A stretch of 64,000 nucleotides of DNA. Origin: Microdochium bolleyi. Taxonomy: Eukaryota > Ascomycota > Sordariomycetes > Xylariales > Microdochiaceae. The DNA lies in NCBI GenBank assembly GCA_001566295.1, contig KQ964259.1:677936-741935 (forward strand). Direction: 5' to 3'. The translations under genes were made by a program, and so were the position numbers. The notes under the pieces are model-generated. The model did no database searches, had not been told where the DNA came from, and saw only the letters and a program-made list of their open reading frames with translations. Below, one piece after another: positions 10,059 through 21,748 of the stretch (the stretch's first letter is position 1; every line of letters starts with the position of its first letter).

Positions 10059-11482
10059 ATGTCGACGCCGATCCCCTTTTCCGAGCCCTCGTGGCTGATG
10101 GGCCTGCCCTCGCCCTACTTCAAGGACACCCACAAGAGGTTCCAGGTCGCCATCCGGCCCTTCATCCAGAAGCAGCTGCTCGAGAACGCCATCGCCTGGG
10201 ACAAGGAGGAGACCATCCCCGAGCACGTCTTTGCCGAGTTCGCAAAGGCCAACATGCTCATCCCCGCCCTCCCCGCGCCCTTGCCCGTCCAGTGGCTCAA
10301 GAAGCTCGGCATCCACGAGCTGCCTGGCGGCGTCAAGGTTGAGGAATTCGACTACCTCCACTCGTACATCTACGTCGACGAGATGATCCGCTCCGGCCTC
10401 GCGGGGCCCGGCGGCAGCCTGACCACGGGCATGGCATTCGGCGTGCCCCCAATCATCAAGTTCGGCAGCAAGGCGCTCCAGGAGCGGTTCTTGCCCGACC
10501 TGCTCACCGGCAAGAAGCGGTCGTGCATCGCCATCACCGAGCCCGACGCCGGAAGCGACGTCGCCAACATTACCACGACCGCCGTCAAGTCGGCCGACGG
10601 GAAGCACTGGATCATCAACGGCACCAAGAAGTGGATCACCAACGGCATCTGGTCCGACTCGGCGTCCATGGCCGTCCGCACTGGGCCCGAAGGCTCCGGC
10701 GGTGCGGGCTTGTCCATGATCGTCGTCCCCCTCAAGGGCTACCCGGGCGTCAACATGCGCCGGCTCAAGGTGCAGGGCCAGGTCTCGGCGGGCACGACCT
10801 ACATCGAGCTCGACGACGTCAAGGTCCCCGTCGAGAACCTCATCGGTGTCGAGGGCATGGGCATGCGCTACGTCATGACCAATTTCAACCACGAGCGCCT
10901 CACCATCGCGGCGGGCACCACCCGCCAGGCCCGCGTCGCCCTGTCCGCGGCGTTCGAGTACGTCATGAAGCGCGAGGCCTTTGGCAAGCCCCTCATGGAC
11001 CAGCCCGTCGTGCGACACCGCCTCGCCAAAGCCGGCGCCCTCCTCGAGTCCCAGTCCGCCTGGGTCGAGCTGTTCGCCTACCAGATGACCCAGCTGCCCA
11101 AGGACGACGCGGACCGCGAGCTCGGCGGGCTGACGGGCCTGCTCAAGGCCCAGGCCGGCATCGTCTTCAAAGAGTGCGCTGACACGGCGATGCTGCTGTT
11201 CGGTGGCAACGGGTACACTCGCAGCGGGCAGGGCGAGCTCATCGAAAGTAAGTTTTGACATGCCCCTCCCCCTTTTGGTTTTGTTTTGTTGTGTTTCGGT
11301 ACCACATAAGTGCCCCTGCTGACCTGGTACTCTTCCACGCACGTGTAGTGCTGCACCGCGAAGTGCCCGGTACGAGAATCCCCGGTGGGTCGGAAGACGT
11401 CATGCTCGATCTCGCCGTCAGGCAGCTCGTCAAGCTGTACAAGACGAAAACGAAGGCTCTGGAGGCCGGCGCCAAGATCTGA
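10059..11482 (+). CDS. acyl-CoA dehydrogenase family protein
   Basis: Two exons, 10059-11247 and 11349-11482 (440 residues). It is a flavin-dependent enzyme introducing a trans-2 double bond into an acyl-CoA. Seen: an N-terminal helical domain, the FAD/substrate signature CIAITEPDAGSDVANI near residue 155, the beta-domain stretch WIINGTKKWITNG, the central signature in ERLTIAAGTTRQAR, and GGNGYTRSGQGELIE near the splice, followed by MLHREVPGTRIPGGSEDVM. No mitochondrial presequence or SKL-type peroxisomal tail is visible (the C-terminus is GAKI). It resembles fungal secondary-metabolism or peroxisomal-type ACADs more than mitochondrial ones. The position equivalent to Glu376 of medium-chain ACAD is not clearly Glu, so the catalytic base may come from another helix. 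A 442-codon antisense frame is a composition artefact. Confidence 0.88.
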
Positions 11483-11754
11483 AAAGGTGGAAGAAAGACG
11501 ACAGTGGGGACGCGTGGGGGAAGCTGGATTTACCTGTACACAATCCAAAGCATGTACACATGAGTTAATGACATTTGAGCTGAGTCTGCACTTCAATTCG
11601 TGATATTTCAGTTCAGGTCCCTGGTGAACAATATTCGACCGTAGATCTTGGGTAATATATTGCTACATGAAGGCTCCCCACTACAGATTTGACAGACACC
11701 AAAGGTACGCGATGTCCCCATACCAACCTAGTCCCCATGAGCCCCAAGCTGCTG

Positions 11755-13497
11755 TCAGACACGATCTACTTGCTTCTCACTTTCAACCACAACCTCATTC
11801 CTCTTCTCTGAATCGTCCCCCCTGGACGACGGATTCTCTCCCTCAGCACCGGAGCTACCTATCGTTAGCGACGCCAGATCTACTGGCGTTGTTTTGAACT
11901 GGCGCGCAGGCACGCGGTTGGCGAAAAGCACGTCAATCTCCTCGAGGCTCCGTCCCTTCATCTCAGGGACGAAGAAGAAGGCCAGGACCGCTGCCACCAG
12001 CGCGGCAGTGCCGTAGATGTACCCCACCTTCCCGCCGAGATTCGCGTACTCCTCGTACAGTAGGTATGGTGCCGTTATGGACACGGTGAAGCCCACAACC
12101 ACGTGCACCGTCGTGGCTACAAGGTTGACCTTCTCGACGAGCCGCGTGGGCGAGGACTCGGAGAGGAGAATGTACGAGAGGGGTGCCGAGGACAGGTTGA
12201 ACGCGACGGCCCACAAGTAGAAGCCCGCAACCTGCAGGTTGAGAACAGTACGTGTGACGCCGAGCGGGGTGCTGACGGCGCCGATGAGCAGGAGGAAGAC
12301 GGCTTGTCCAATGCCACCCGAGATGAGTAGTGGCCTGCGGCCGAAGTGATCGACAACAAAAGTCGTCAAGATAGAGACGAAGAAGGATAGGAGGAGCCCA
12401 CCAGCCAGCAGCTCGAAGCTATTGGTGTAGCCTTGCTTCTGGTAGAAGAGCACGCCGTACTGCAGCACAAAGACCTGGCCCGTGATCTGCTGGCCGACCA
12501 TGGCAAGGATGCAGATCAGCGTGCGCCGGCGGTTCGTGCCGGTGAAGACCTCGGACCATGTCCCCTTGACCCGATTCGAATTGGACGTCACGAGCAGCTC
12601 GGTTTCCGCGGCGATGCTCGCCTCTGAGACTGCGGCGCCGCGGAGCCTGCGGAGGGCTACGAGGGCGCGCTCTGTCTGGTCCTTGGAGACGAGCCACCGT
12701 GGTGACTCGACGAGCAGCGGATAACCAGCCGCCATGAGACTGGGCAGGACGAATTGAAAGCCTGTGGAAGGATGAGCAAAAATCCTCACAAAACATACGG
12801 AGCAGGGTCTTTGGGGGCGTGAAACAGTTGCTGCTTGATCCTATCGTTGCACAATGGAGCAATACTCACCAATTGGGATCATCCACGACGTGTTGCTGTC
12901 TATCTTGGAGGTTCCGGTATTGATCAAGGAGGCGACGATGTTGCCCAGTACGATCTGCAGATGCATCATGGCGACCAGCAGCCCACGCATCTCCGCTGGG
13001 GCTACTTCTGCAATGTAGGCCGGGATCACTGGAGCGCAGACGCCAGTCATGGCGTAACAGACGACTCGGCCGACAGTGAACTGGGCGACAGTTGTGGCGG
13101 TGATCTGTAGGATGACTCCAACGTAAGAGGTGAAGACGACGACGAGGAAGATGGGCTTGCGACCGAGCCTCTCGGCCAGAGGTGAAGCCAGCCAGATGCC
13201 AAAGAGCTTGCCGACAAACGGAGCCGCGTTCATGATGGAGACGGTGCCCCCAGGAATCGCGCAGACGGGGTTGCCGGTGGCCGAGACGTGGCATTCTCCG
13301 AATTTGATGTTGAAGTGCTTCATTGCGACAACACCACTGAAGACAAGCGTGTCGTAGCCCCAGTTGAACATGGCAATGCTGGTGAGGACAGCGATGTAAC
13401 CGACGGGCCAGGTAAAGAGGCGGAGGCGCTGGCGGATGGTCATGGCGGGTGGAGAGGCACCGGCCAGAGTGGCAGCAGGGTCAGCCATGATTGCCAT
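11755..13497 (-). CDS. MFS sugar porter (hexose/disaccharide-type transporter)
   Basis: Two minus-strand exons, 13497-12870 and 12761-11755 (544 residues), with a 108-base GTGAGT...CACAG intron. Sugar-porter hallmarks: AMFNWGYDTLVFSG in TM1, LAERLGRKP between TM2 and TM3, PAYIAEVAPAEMRG after TM4, VESPRWLVSKD near residue 225, QQITGQVFVLQYG in TM7, DHFGRRPLL between TM8 and TM9, and PEMKGRSLEEID after TM12. Twelve membrane segments are evident. It sits in the plasma membrane; the substrate is not predictable from sequence. The start could be the ATG at 13497 or at 13488. Confidence 0.9.
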
Positions 13498-15010
13498 CTA
13501 ATTGTTGGACAGGACGATGTCTCGATGGGAGTTGTTGATCTGGCGGAGGGCAGCTCCTGTCGATTGCGAAAGCTGTCTGCAGCGGGACTGAGCCAGGACA
13601 GATGCTGCTTGCGAGACGCCCCCGGGTGAGGGCGAAGGACATACACGTTATATCAACCACTTCCACAGAAGTGCTTGCCAGCTTCACATGGGGTCATGGC
13701 TGGCAGCCATGGATGTAACCTGGGGGAAGCTGGCGAGCGCTGGCGACAGCCAAGACTGGAGAGGAGGTTTGCGCTCTGGCCAATTGCAGGTTATGCCCAG
13801 GTTGCATTGAAGGCGGTATGGAGTCGTCGATCCTGGTAGCTGGCTGCTCAGTGCTGATGCTGATGCCAGCAGTGCCGGCGCAGGACGTCGCCAAGAGGAC
13901 AGGTCCCTGCTGGACCCTGTCGTGGGCTGAGCTCTTCATCTCGGCGTTGGTTTGCCTCCAGCGAGGCCCTGCTCTGTGCCTCGGCACTGCTTCCCAAAAG
14001 TTTGCTGCGCTCACGATCAGCAGGTTGCATGGTGCAGGGCGTGTCGACTCCCTGCTGCTACGGAGGATGGGCTCGTCGGCCCACGAGATGGCAAGATCAG
14101 GACTCAGGGACTGGCAGCGGGCCAGCAGCGAGTCGGGTATTTCAGGGGGAGGTCCCGCAGATAAGTCGGCGGCGTGGGCGAGAGGGGCCGTGAGAGCGAC
14201 CGAGAGGCGGCGGCGATGTGGAGTTGGAGATGGCTGAGGAGCTGAAACATGATTGTGACTGCCCTAACGGCTTGAGCGAGTTGGGAAGGAACAACCCGGC
14301 AATCACTGGGCTGCTCCTGCGGCAACGACTCCGCGCTGCCAAGCTCACGCAAACCGCACTCTCATAGGCACATCACCACTACTTCACCTTTCGGTACTCT
14401 ATAACCCAGCAACCAAGCAGTAACAATGCCATCCCAAGACAGCCCCTTCCCCATCCCCACGACTCCGGACCCGGATCAGGCGACTCGGGTCCTTATCTTG
14501 CACTAGTCAGCATCCGACCGGGGCCCTTCTCCACCTCCGGAGCGCCTACATAGGTAGTAGAGATCCACGGGGGCCCGTACCTACATGGCAGGACGGAGTA
14601 CGCAGTAGTCCCATACCTCGCGGGCTAAGCTGGAGCCCACGCGAGCAGCAGGCCGGCACTTGCCATCGGACGCGTGACGTGCCCCTGCCCGCGGCCGCTT
14701 GAGCTTATCAGTACAGTTGCCTGCAATCTCGAAGTGGCCCCGGTCGCCGGCTGGGGTTCGTGGGGTTGCGCCCGCACTCGCTCCAACCCGACCATGACTC
14801 CGCGTCCGGCCGGCCTCAGCTGAAAAGCCTCCCTCGCCCGCTCCTCTCCTTGTGCTTGTTTCCTTCCCAAGTTCCTCCCCAGTCTCCCTCAGCCACAGCA
14901 GCGGCTTCCCCAACGGCTTCCCCAGCGGCCTTACCAGCGTTCGACTGCCGACACGCTCGAGACTGTCCGTCACGCGACCATTCGAAAGACTACGACACCC
15001 ACCCCCAGCC
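13498..15010. promoter_or_regulatory. divergent promoter region between sugar porter and amino-acid permease
   Basis: A 1.5 kb gap between divergent transporter genes. The CT-rich stretch 14830-15005 just upstream of the permease looks like a typical fungal 5' leader, with the open frame continuing upstream of the ATG but without conserved residues. No intact ORF or repeat was recognised in the rest. Confidence 0.5.
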
Positions 15011-16633
15011 ATGGCCGAACCACCGAGCAAGGCCGCGCTCCACGACGGGCCCGCGCCGAATGCCGCCGATGATGCCCTCGCTCGCATGGGCTACAAGTCC
15101 GAGCTCCCACGCAGCCTCAGCATGATCTCCGTCCTCGGCCTCTCCTTCGCCATCATGGCCGTCCCCTACGGTCTCAGCACCACCTTCTTCTTCTCCCTCA
15201 GCAATGGCGAGGCCGTCACTGTCATCTGGGGCTGGGTCCTCCTCTCCCTCATCTCCACCGCCATCGCCGCCTCCCTCGCCGAAATCTGCTCCGTCTATCC
15301 GACCGCCGGCGGCGTCTACTACTGGGCTGCCCTCCTCTCCACGCCCCGCTGGGCCCCGATTGCCAGCTGGGTCACTGGCTGGCTGACCCTTGTCGGCAAC
15401 TGGACCGTCACATTGTCTATCAACTTTGGCGGTGCCCAGCTCATCTTGAGCGCAATTTCGCTCTGGGACGAGGAATACGTCGCGACGCCCTGGCAGACCG
15501 TCCTCATGTTCTGGGCCACCACGCTCCTCTGCTATCTCGTCAACGTCTTTGGCCAGAAGCACCTCGACCTTATCAACAAGATCTGCATCTACTGGACCGG
15601 CGCATCCATCATAATCCTCATGGTTGTGTTGCTCGTCATGAGCCCCTCAAAGCGGTCGGCCGAGTACGTCTTCACCCACTACGACGCCTCCGGCTCGGGC
15701 TGGCCGACCGGCTGGTCCTTCTTTGTGGGACTGCTCCAGCCTGCCTACGTCCTCACAGGGTACGGAATGGTCGCCGCCATGTGCGAAGAGGTCCAGACAC
15801 CAGAGCGTGAGGTGCCGAGGGCCATGGTTCTCTCTGTCGTGGCTGCAGCCCTCACTGGACTGATTTACCTTATCCCGCTCCTCTTCGTCCTCCCCGAGGT
15901 CGCCACTCTTCTTGCCGTGGCCAACGGCCAGCCAATCGGAGTCATCTTCAAGACCGCGACAGGAAGTGCCGGTGGTGGTTTTGGATTGCTGTTCTTGATT
16001 CTGGGCATCTGGGTCTTCGCCGGCATCGGCGCTCTGACCGCATCGAGCCGTTGCACATATGCCTTCGCCCGTGACGGTGCGATCCCCTTTGCCCGCCTCT
16101 GGAGCAAGGTCGACAAGCGCTTCGGTCTTCCATTGAACGCGCTCACATTGTCCGCTGTCATCGACTGTCTCCTTGGGCTCATCTATTTTGGCTCCAGTGC
16201 CGCATTTAGCAGTTTCACAGGCGTGGCCACTATCTGCTTGGCTACCTCGTACGGACTGCCGATTCTGGTCTCTGTCCTGCGTGGCCGCAAGAAGCTCGAG
16301 CATGCGTCCTTCACGCTAGGCAAGTTCGGCTTCGTCATCAACATTGCGACACTGATGTGGATTTTTCTGTCCATCTTCCTGTTCTGTATGCCCACCACAG
16401 TCACTGGTCTCACCGCCTCGACAATGAACTATGCCAGCGCCGTGTTTGCCGGCTTCGCAGCCATCAGCATCATCTGGTACTTTGCCTGGGGCCGGAAGCA
16501 CTTCTCTGGTCCGCCAGTGCTGAAGACGGAGTTCGCCGAGAATGGTGTCGGCGTGGTCAAAGGGCGGCCAGTGGATGAGGAGACCACCGCCAAGGGCGTC
16601 TCGGAGGAGAGCAAGGTTGAGAAGACTACTTAG
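15011..16633 (+). CDS. amino acid/choline-type permease (APC superfamily)
   Basis: A single exon of 540 residues. It is a plasma-membrane secondary transporter of the fungal Uga4/Hnm1-like group (GABA, choline or amino acids). Visible: the first helix after SMISVLGLSFAIMAVPYG, the consensus AEICSVYPTAGGVYYWAALL in TM2, the CEEVQTPEREVPRAM signature after TM6 near residue 260, SSRCTYAFARDGAIP near residue 350, and about twelve hydrophobic segments. The C-tail is short and charged. The ATG at 15011 follows CAGCC and starts at the usual hydrophilic N-terminus; the frame is open for a further 53 codons upstream, but that part lacks family similarity. Confidence 0.88.
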   Translation: MAEPPSKAALHDGPAPNAADDALARMGYKSELPRSLSMISVLGLSFAIMAVPYGLSTTFFFSLSNGEAVTVIWGWVLLSLISTAIAASLAEICSVYPTAGGVYYWAALLSTPRWAPIASWVTGWLTLVGNWTVTLSINFGGAQLILSAISLWDEEYVATPWQTVLMFWATTLLCYLVNVFGQKHLDLINKICIYWTGASIIILMVVLLVMSPSKRSAEYVFTHYDASGSGWPTGWSFFVGLLQPAYVLTGYGMVAAMCEEVQTPEREVPRAMVLSVVAAALTGLIYLIPLLFVLPEVATLLAVANGQPIGVIFKTATGSAGGGFGLLFLILGIWVFAGIGALTASSRCTYAFARDGAIPFARLWSKVDKRFGLPLNALTLSAVIDCLLGLIYFGSSAAFSSFTGVATICLATSYGLPILVSVLRGRKKLEHASFTLGKFGFVINIATLMWIFLSIFLFCMPTTVTGLTASTMNYASAVFAGFAAISIIWYFAWGRKHFSGPPVLKTEFAENGVGVVKGRPVDEETTAKGVSEESKVEKTT

Positions 16634-16734
16634 TTCAGACTCCCAAGGCCTACTCATAAACATAGTAATATTGAATCCTGGGACGCAAGTCCCACAATGC
16701 CGTATCCTCAGACCTAGACCCGTCGCGAGACCTA

Positions 16735-18416
16735 TCATGTACGTCCCTGTGCCGCGTTCACGTTCGCGTCCACCTGCCCCATGATGAACTCGGCGGCCTT
16801 GGCGGCACCGTTTCCTCTGGACTTGACCAGCTCAGCCATAGCCTTGGTCTTCTGCCGGCAGACTCTGGCTGTTTCGCCGAATAGACACCAGCTCATGGCA
16901 TCGGCCAACTCGTGGGCCGCCCACTGCGGGTTGCTTTTCCTGCTACCCCATCTGCCGAGGCCATGCAGCTCTGCGCGCAGGGCGTAGTCGTAACAGTCGG
17001 TCCACGGGGGGAGGACGACATGGGGAAGACCGGAGCTGTGGCACGTGCATCTCAGTCAGCTCTCAGTTGCTAAGATCAAGTCACCTGAAGATTGCTGCGT
17101 AGTTGAACTCACATGACCGCCTCGTTGAACGAGTTGGCGCCGCCGTGGTGCACAGCGCAGACGACGTGCCCGGACTGCAGGATCGACAGGGGCTCGGGGA
17201 TGAACCACTTCTCGATGCGCACCCTGTCGGCCTCGATCTCGGGTCCGAGGATGTCGTACATGGCACACTTTGGCTTCTTGGTCTCGTACTCGCCGAGCTT
17301 CTTGAGCTTCCAGATAACCTGTAGGCCCTTTTGCCCCTTGACGCCGCCCACTTCCTGCTCCTGCTGAGCGCGGTCCATGATGAGCTTGATCGCGCCCGCC
17401 ATCTCGAGCGCAGACTCCTCATCCGTGGCGGCGAGGGAGCCGAGGTTGATGTACAGCGTCGGCGCGCGGCTGAGCCAGGAATACAGCTCCGGGTCCGACT
17501 CCTGGATGGGCTGCCACCGGCCGAGGATGGGCCCGCATGGGTGCACATGGTCGGGGATGGTCATCGGGAAGTCGAGCTCCGGCAGGCTCGCGACGAGGAT
17601 CTGCATGCCGAAGCGGTTCTTGATCAGCTCCGCGGGCGTGCGCAGGGTGATGCCGGACGAGGACTTGAGGTGCCGCTCGACGGCGAGGCGGTGCGGGTCG
17701 GTCAGGAACACCTTGAGGGCCCAGAGCACGTAGAGGACGTTGATGGGCCTCTGGTACCACGGGATCGGGTACGAGAAACCGGACCACGAGGCCGGGTACT
17801 TCCAGAGCACGGCGCCGTACGGCTGCAGGCTGGCCGCGAACTCCTTGATCGAGTTGGGGCTCAGGATGCACGTCGGGAGCCCGGAGTGTATGGCGGCCGT
17901 GAGCCCGGGGGTCATGACGCTGTTGACGACGATCAGGTCGGGCGTGACGCCTGCGATGATGTCCAGGATCTGCAGCACAATCTTCTCCATGGCCGGGCCT
18001 GGCATGGGTACCAGGCACAGCAGCGTGTCGCGCAGGGCCCGCAGGGTGTTGCGGAAGCTGGGCTTGGTCAGGAACGACCAGGGCAGGTAGTTGGGCTTGC
18101 ACGGGATGTCGAGATACTTGAGCAGCGAGTTCATCTCTTCCTCGGACGTGCCCACGCGGGCAATGTTGTGATACACGATTGGCAGCGCGGCGGGGTTCGC
18201 CTTGAGCGCCTCGGTGGAGACTTTGGAGATGAGCTCCTCGACGCCGGCAAAGGTGGCGATGTGCACCTCGACAGGCGTCTTGTCTGCGGATGACGACAGG
18301 GACGCGGATTCGAGGATGGCCTGCGCGGCCGCGACTGTGACGCCAACCTCCCCGCGGTCCGAGTTGGAGAGGAAGAGCACCTTCCGGCGGCGGGTGTCGG
18401 GTATAGGGTCTGCCAT
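16735..18416 (-). CDS. UDP-glycosyltransferase (GT1 family)
   Basis: Two minus-strand exons, 18416-17113 and 17035-16735 (534 residues), spliced by GTGAGT...CACAG so that Ile is rebuilt at the junction. The N-terminal acceptor domain begins RRKVLFLSNSDRGEVG. The C-terminal donor domain contains PTLYINLGSL near residue 340 and the sugar-nucleotide signature VCAVHHGGANSFNEAV at the end of exon 1, continuing ISGLPHVVLPPWTDCYDYA in exon 2. The HHGG-N-E core matches GT1/UGT enzymes that glycosylate small lipophilic acceptors. A hydrophobic stretch (WALKVFLTD) lies mid-protein, but there is no clear membrane anchor. No biosynthetic core enzyme lies next to it, so the acceptor is unknown. Confidence 0.85.
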
Positions 18417-19526
18417 GTTCGCTATGACTTGGAAATGCTTACCGTTCTCAAGCGAGGTGCTGAGTAGATTCGTTGCTAGGAGGTGAATAGTCTGCGGCGA
18501 GGAGAAGGGAAGAGGAAGCAGGATGGAGCAGAGACCGGGTCACTTGATCTTGGGAGAGTCGAGCTCTCATCGGGCTTGTTTCCATGTCCACAGCCCGATG
18601 TACCTCATACCGTTGCACCTTCCCAGGCCGAGGCGGGCGTGGCTGAGACAAAGCCGGGGACTCAGTCACAAAGGTCTCACCTGCCAGGCTGTCAAAGACC
18701 GCCAAGCACAGCTTCGATAACGCGGCACGGGCCTATGGAGACTCGAGTTCCGAGATTGTCTTAGATTGCCCCAGCCACTGCTGCAATGGCCCGCTCGGAC
18801 ACATTGATAGATATCGGTGTCGGTTGAATGGAGATTCCCGAGATCGGCACGGGGTTTCACATGACGAAGGCTACCCTATCTTGTCTCTAAAGCGTGAAGA
18901 ATAGCCATCCTAAGCCACGCGGCAAGCTTTTAGTTGCGCCGAGGAAGTGCAGAGCAACATGATCTGGTCTGGTCTCGAGCAGGCCCAATCCTCTGCTGTG
19001 ACAACGCAGACTATGCTTCTTCCCTTGCCTATCAACCCAATGCACGCACAATTGGCTTGGCAGCCTTAGACACAGACAGGCAAGGGATGTTGAGCATGAG
19101 ACAAGTAAGCAGCAAACCAGGTGCATGGGAAGTTCGACGGTGCTTGAGTCGAAGAGTCCATCCAGGCTGGCACATCTTCTAGGTGCAGCCACAGCGCCTG
19201 CTCCAAACTCTGAGTTGTTCCAGACACAAAGTCGGGATTCATTGAATTATACAGACAAGCGACGTGATTCTGGGCATGGAAGCTGCACTAGACGACTTGG
19301 AAAAACCCATGATTTGCCTGCATTCGCGACCTGTAATTCACGATACTGTGTAAATGTTGATGGCTCGAGGTCCCCCACACGAATGATTGCTTATCAGACT
19401 GGTAGTACTCGCGCAGTGGAAGCGAGCTAGCCCTGTGCAAGATTCTTCGTCGGGCTCACGCCCAGCTACAATCAACTGCACCTTTTACTGTGAAGGTGAA
19501 GGGGGATCAGTCCATGGCAACCTCCC
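18417..19526. other. intergenic region, no gene seen
   Basis: About 1.1 kb between the UGT start and the end of the monocarboxylate-type transporter, both on the minus strand. It holds the UGT promoter. Short open frames have no recognisable domain. No repeat was noticed. Confidence 0.5.
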
Positions 19527-20973
19527 TCAAAGCCTTTTCGGTCGCCAGAATACTGCCCACCCGCCAAACGCCGACGTCAGCCCCGTAAAGATGATGAGTG
19601 GCCCGTATCCAGACCCATATCCGAAAAGCCCCAGGCTCTGCTTGCTCCCAGCAGTCAGCAAAGGGACCGACGCGACACCACCAATGACATAGCCGATCCC
19701 CCGCGCGCCATTGAGCAGTCCGTACACCATGCCTGTGTCGATGGCTTCGTTGACAGCTGCCGCTTCGCTGGCCATGTCGTTGATGAAGCCGCCCCATATA
19801 GCACTGTAGCCGCCGGAGAAGAAACCAAAGATCAGCGCGAAGAGGACAAGCAGCGCCATGCTGCCGTTCGAGGCCATGCCCCAGAGCAGGAATGCCGACA
19901 GCGCCGAAGCTAGCGAGGAGAGGAGGCACACGGACGAGGTCGAAAGGGAGACCTTGGTGCTGTCGCTCAGGTAGCCGAAGAAGTACGAGGCAACGATGCC
20001 GGGGATATTGAACAGCGTGAGCAGCAATGTGGCTGAGGACGACGAGAGTGCGGCGACATCGTGGGCGTAGGTGCTGAGATATGTCTGCGGGATGCCGTAG
20101 CCGGAGCTCTGGAGGAGGATCGCCAGGCTGTAGACGTAGAAAGTGCGGTGTCGTAGGAAGTGCCAGGGGATGCTTCGTGGGCGGTATGCCATGGGCGTGT
20201 CAGCCGATGGCGGAGGAGGGATGACCATGATTGCGGCCACGCTGGAGGTCGACACGATGGCCAGCCACACCCTCAGGGTTGTCCGGAAGCCGTAGTTGTC
20301 GAGCAGCACGCGGAAGAGGAAGGGACATGCCGAGCCGACAATGTTCTTGCAGGATAGGGTGACGCCGTAGGCAATGGCGCGATTGTGAGACTGGTGCCAC
20401 TCTCCCAGCGTCAGGGTCGTCGGGCTGAATATGAGCGCACTGCCGATAGCTGCCATGACGCCCTGTGTGACTACTAGATGCCACACGTGTGTGCTGAACG
20501 ACGACGCGAGAAGGCCCAGCGTGAGCAGGAGAGCACCGGCCAAGGCTGCGGCCCGTCGCCACTGTGACCAACGTCTGACGAACATGGCGAAGAGAATAGG
20601 CATGGAAATATATGTTACCCCATTGAAGGTGGTGCCGATTGTGCCTGTGACTTCGACGGGTCCGTCCAGTTCCCAATTGCTTGTGAAGTATTCTTGGAGT
20701 ACTCCATAACTCATTGCAAAGCCTGTGAGAAGGGGTCAGTATCAACTGTCGGGTTTGCAGCACAACTCAAATGCATTCAGGCGATGACATACCCCAGATC
20801 GGGAGCTGCAGGAGCGAGGAGCCAACCAAGGAAAGGATTCTCTTTCTGCGCTGCTCGTCTCGGCCCCTGTCTGATTGCTCTTCTGCCTCATTGTGGTCTC
20901 TAGCGGGGCCGTCGTCAACTTCGACAGTGGTTTGCAACTGGATGTCGCTGCTGGGCGATCCGGCTGTCGCCAT
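19527..20973 (-). CDS. MFS monocarboxylate-type transporter (MCT/Mch-like)
   Basis: Two minus-strand exons, 20973-20793 and 20722-19527 (458 residues), with a 70-base GTATGT...CACAG intron. Residues 1-45 form a charged cytoplasmic N-terminus. Then comes the MCT-type first helix ending LPIWGFAMSYGVLQEYF, with a short loop to TM2 (GTIGTTFNGVTYISMPILF), the NIVGSACPFLFRVLLDNYG segment, and a second half starting with RHRTFYVYSLAILLQ and GYGIPQTYLSTYAHDVA. About twelve membrane segments fit the fungal SLC16-like family, whose members carry carboxylates, amino acids or siderophore-related cargo. The substrate is unknown. It is transcribed in the same direction as the upstream PLP enzyme. Confidence 0.83.
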
Positions 20974-21748
20974 GTTTGGGAGTCACAGTCGTGGACGGAG
21001 AAAGTGACGTTAAGGATCACACCCCTCTCACGGCTGCCAGTGGAACTTCGCTTGTATTCTAAGTCCGTCCCTGGTGCTCGATCGACCAGCCCGAAGTGTG
21101 ATGTTCTCCAATGACGTCTTGCTCCGCGACCGGCGCCACATGCCAATCACAGTAAGCGCTGGGATGGCTCCATGTCACCACAGTGTCTCATGCAGCGCAA
21201 TCAGCCGAGGTCGGACCCAATAGCTGACGTCCAGTATTAGGCAAGTGAAGACCGGGAGCTCAAAGGTGAGTGATTGAAGCCTGCTGAGATCTAGGTACCA
21301 TAACTGCAGATACTGGCGTCTGATGATACCGCGCAAGAACCTGGCATTGCTTCTGCAAACAGTTTCAAGACGAGCGATGATCTATCTCAAGGTTTCTTTC
21401 CTTCCCTTTCTCTTCTCTTTCTTTCTTTTCCGGCACCGTGATAAACGGCACATTCCCGGTCATGCTTGACGTCTTGTGAAACGGAAACGGAAATCACCTA
21501 TCGCGATTCGCGCCCTGATCATAGCCAGCTGGGTCCAGAAATTTGCACGCTCTAGCTGCCAGGACTATTTCCACTGCACACCTTGCAGGCTGATGCCGCT
21601 CGTAGGGCTTGGCCCCTAGACGAACCTCTTTCTTCGCATCCAGTGTGCTTTTATACATGAGTAGGACTGCCAGATGTGCTGATCAAGGGTTCTTTACGGC
21701 TGGATGTAAGCATAGCGTAGGAGGCTAATCCAGCCGTAAATTCTCGGA
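20974..21748. other. intergenic region, no gene seen
   Basis: About 775 bases holding the promoter of the monocarboxylate-type transporter and the 3' UTR of the PLP enzyme. A T/C-rich tract (21390-21430, TTTCTTTCCTT-type) is present. The direct repeat GGCTGGAT/CAGCCGTAAA around 21695-21740 is minor. No coding potential was recognised. Confidence 0.5.

Noticed and set aside
9400..10098. 232-codon plus-strand frame upstream of the acyl-CoA dehydrogenase
   Set aside because: Composition is Arg/Ser/Pro-biased and it overlaps the dehydrogenase start in another frame.
10014..11342. 442-codon minus-strand open frame opposite the acyl-CoA dehydrogenase
   Set aside because: Its composition (Gly/Asp/Leu/Val repeats) is that of an antisense shadow of a GC-rich gene; the plus strand has clear family motifs.
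14852..15010. 53-codon upstream extension of the amino-acid permease
   Set aside because: CT-rich leader composition and no family similarity; the ATG at 15011 has a good context.
17331..18293. 320-codon plus-strand frame opposite the UDP-glycosyltransferase
   Set aside because: Shadow of the GT1 gene, rich in Arg/Gly/Asp/Val, with no domain.
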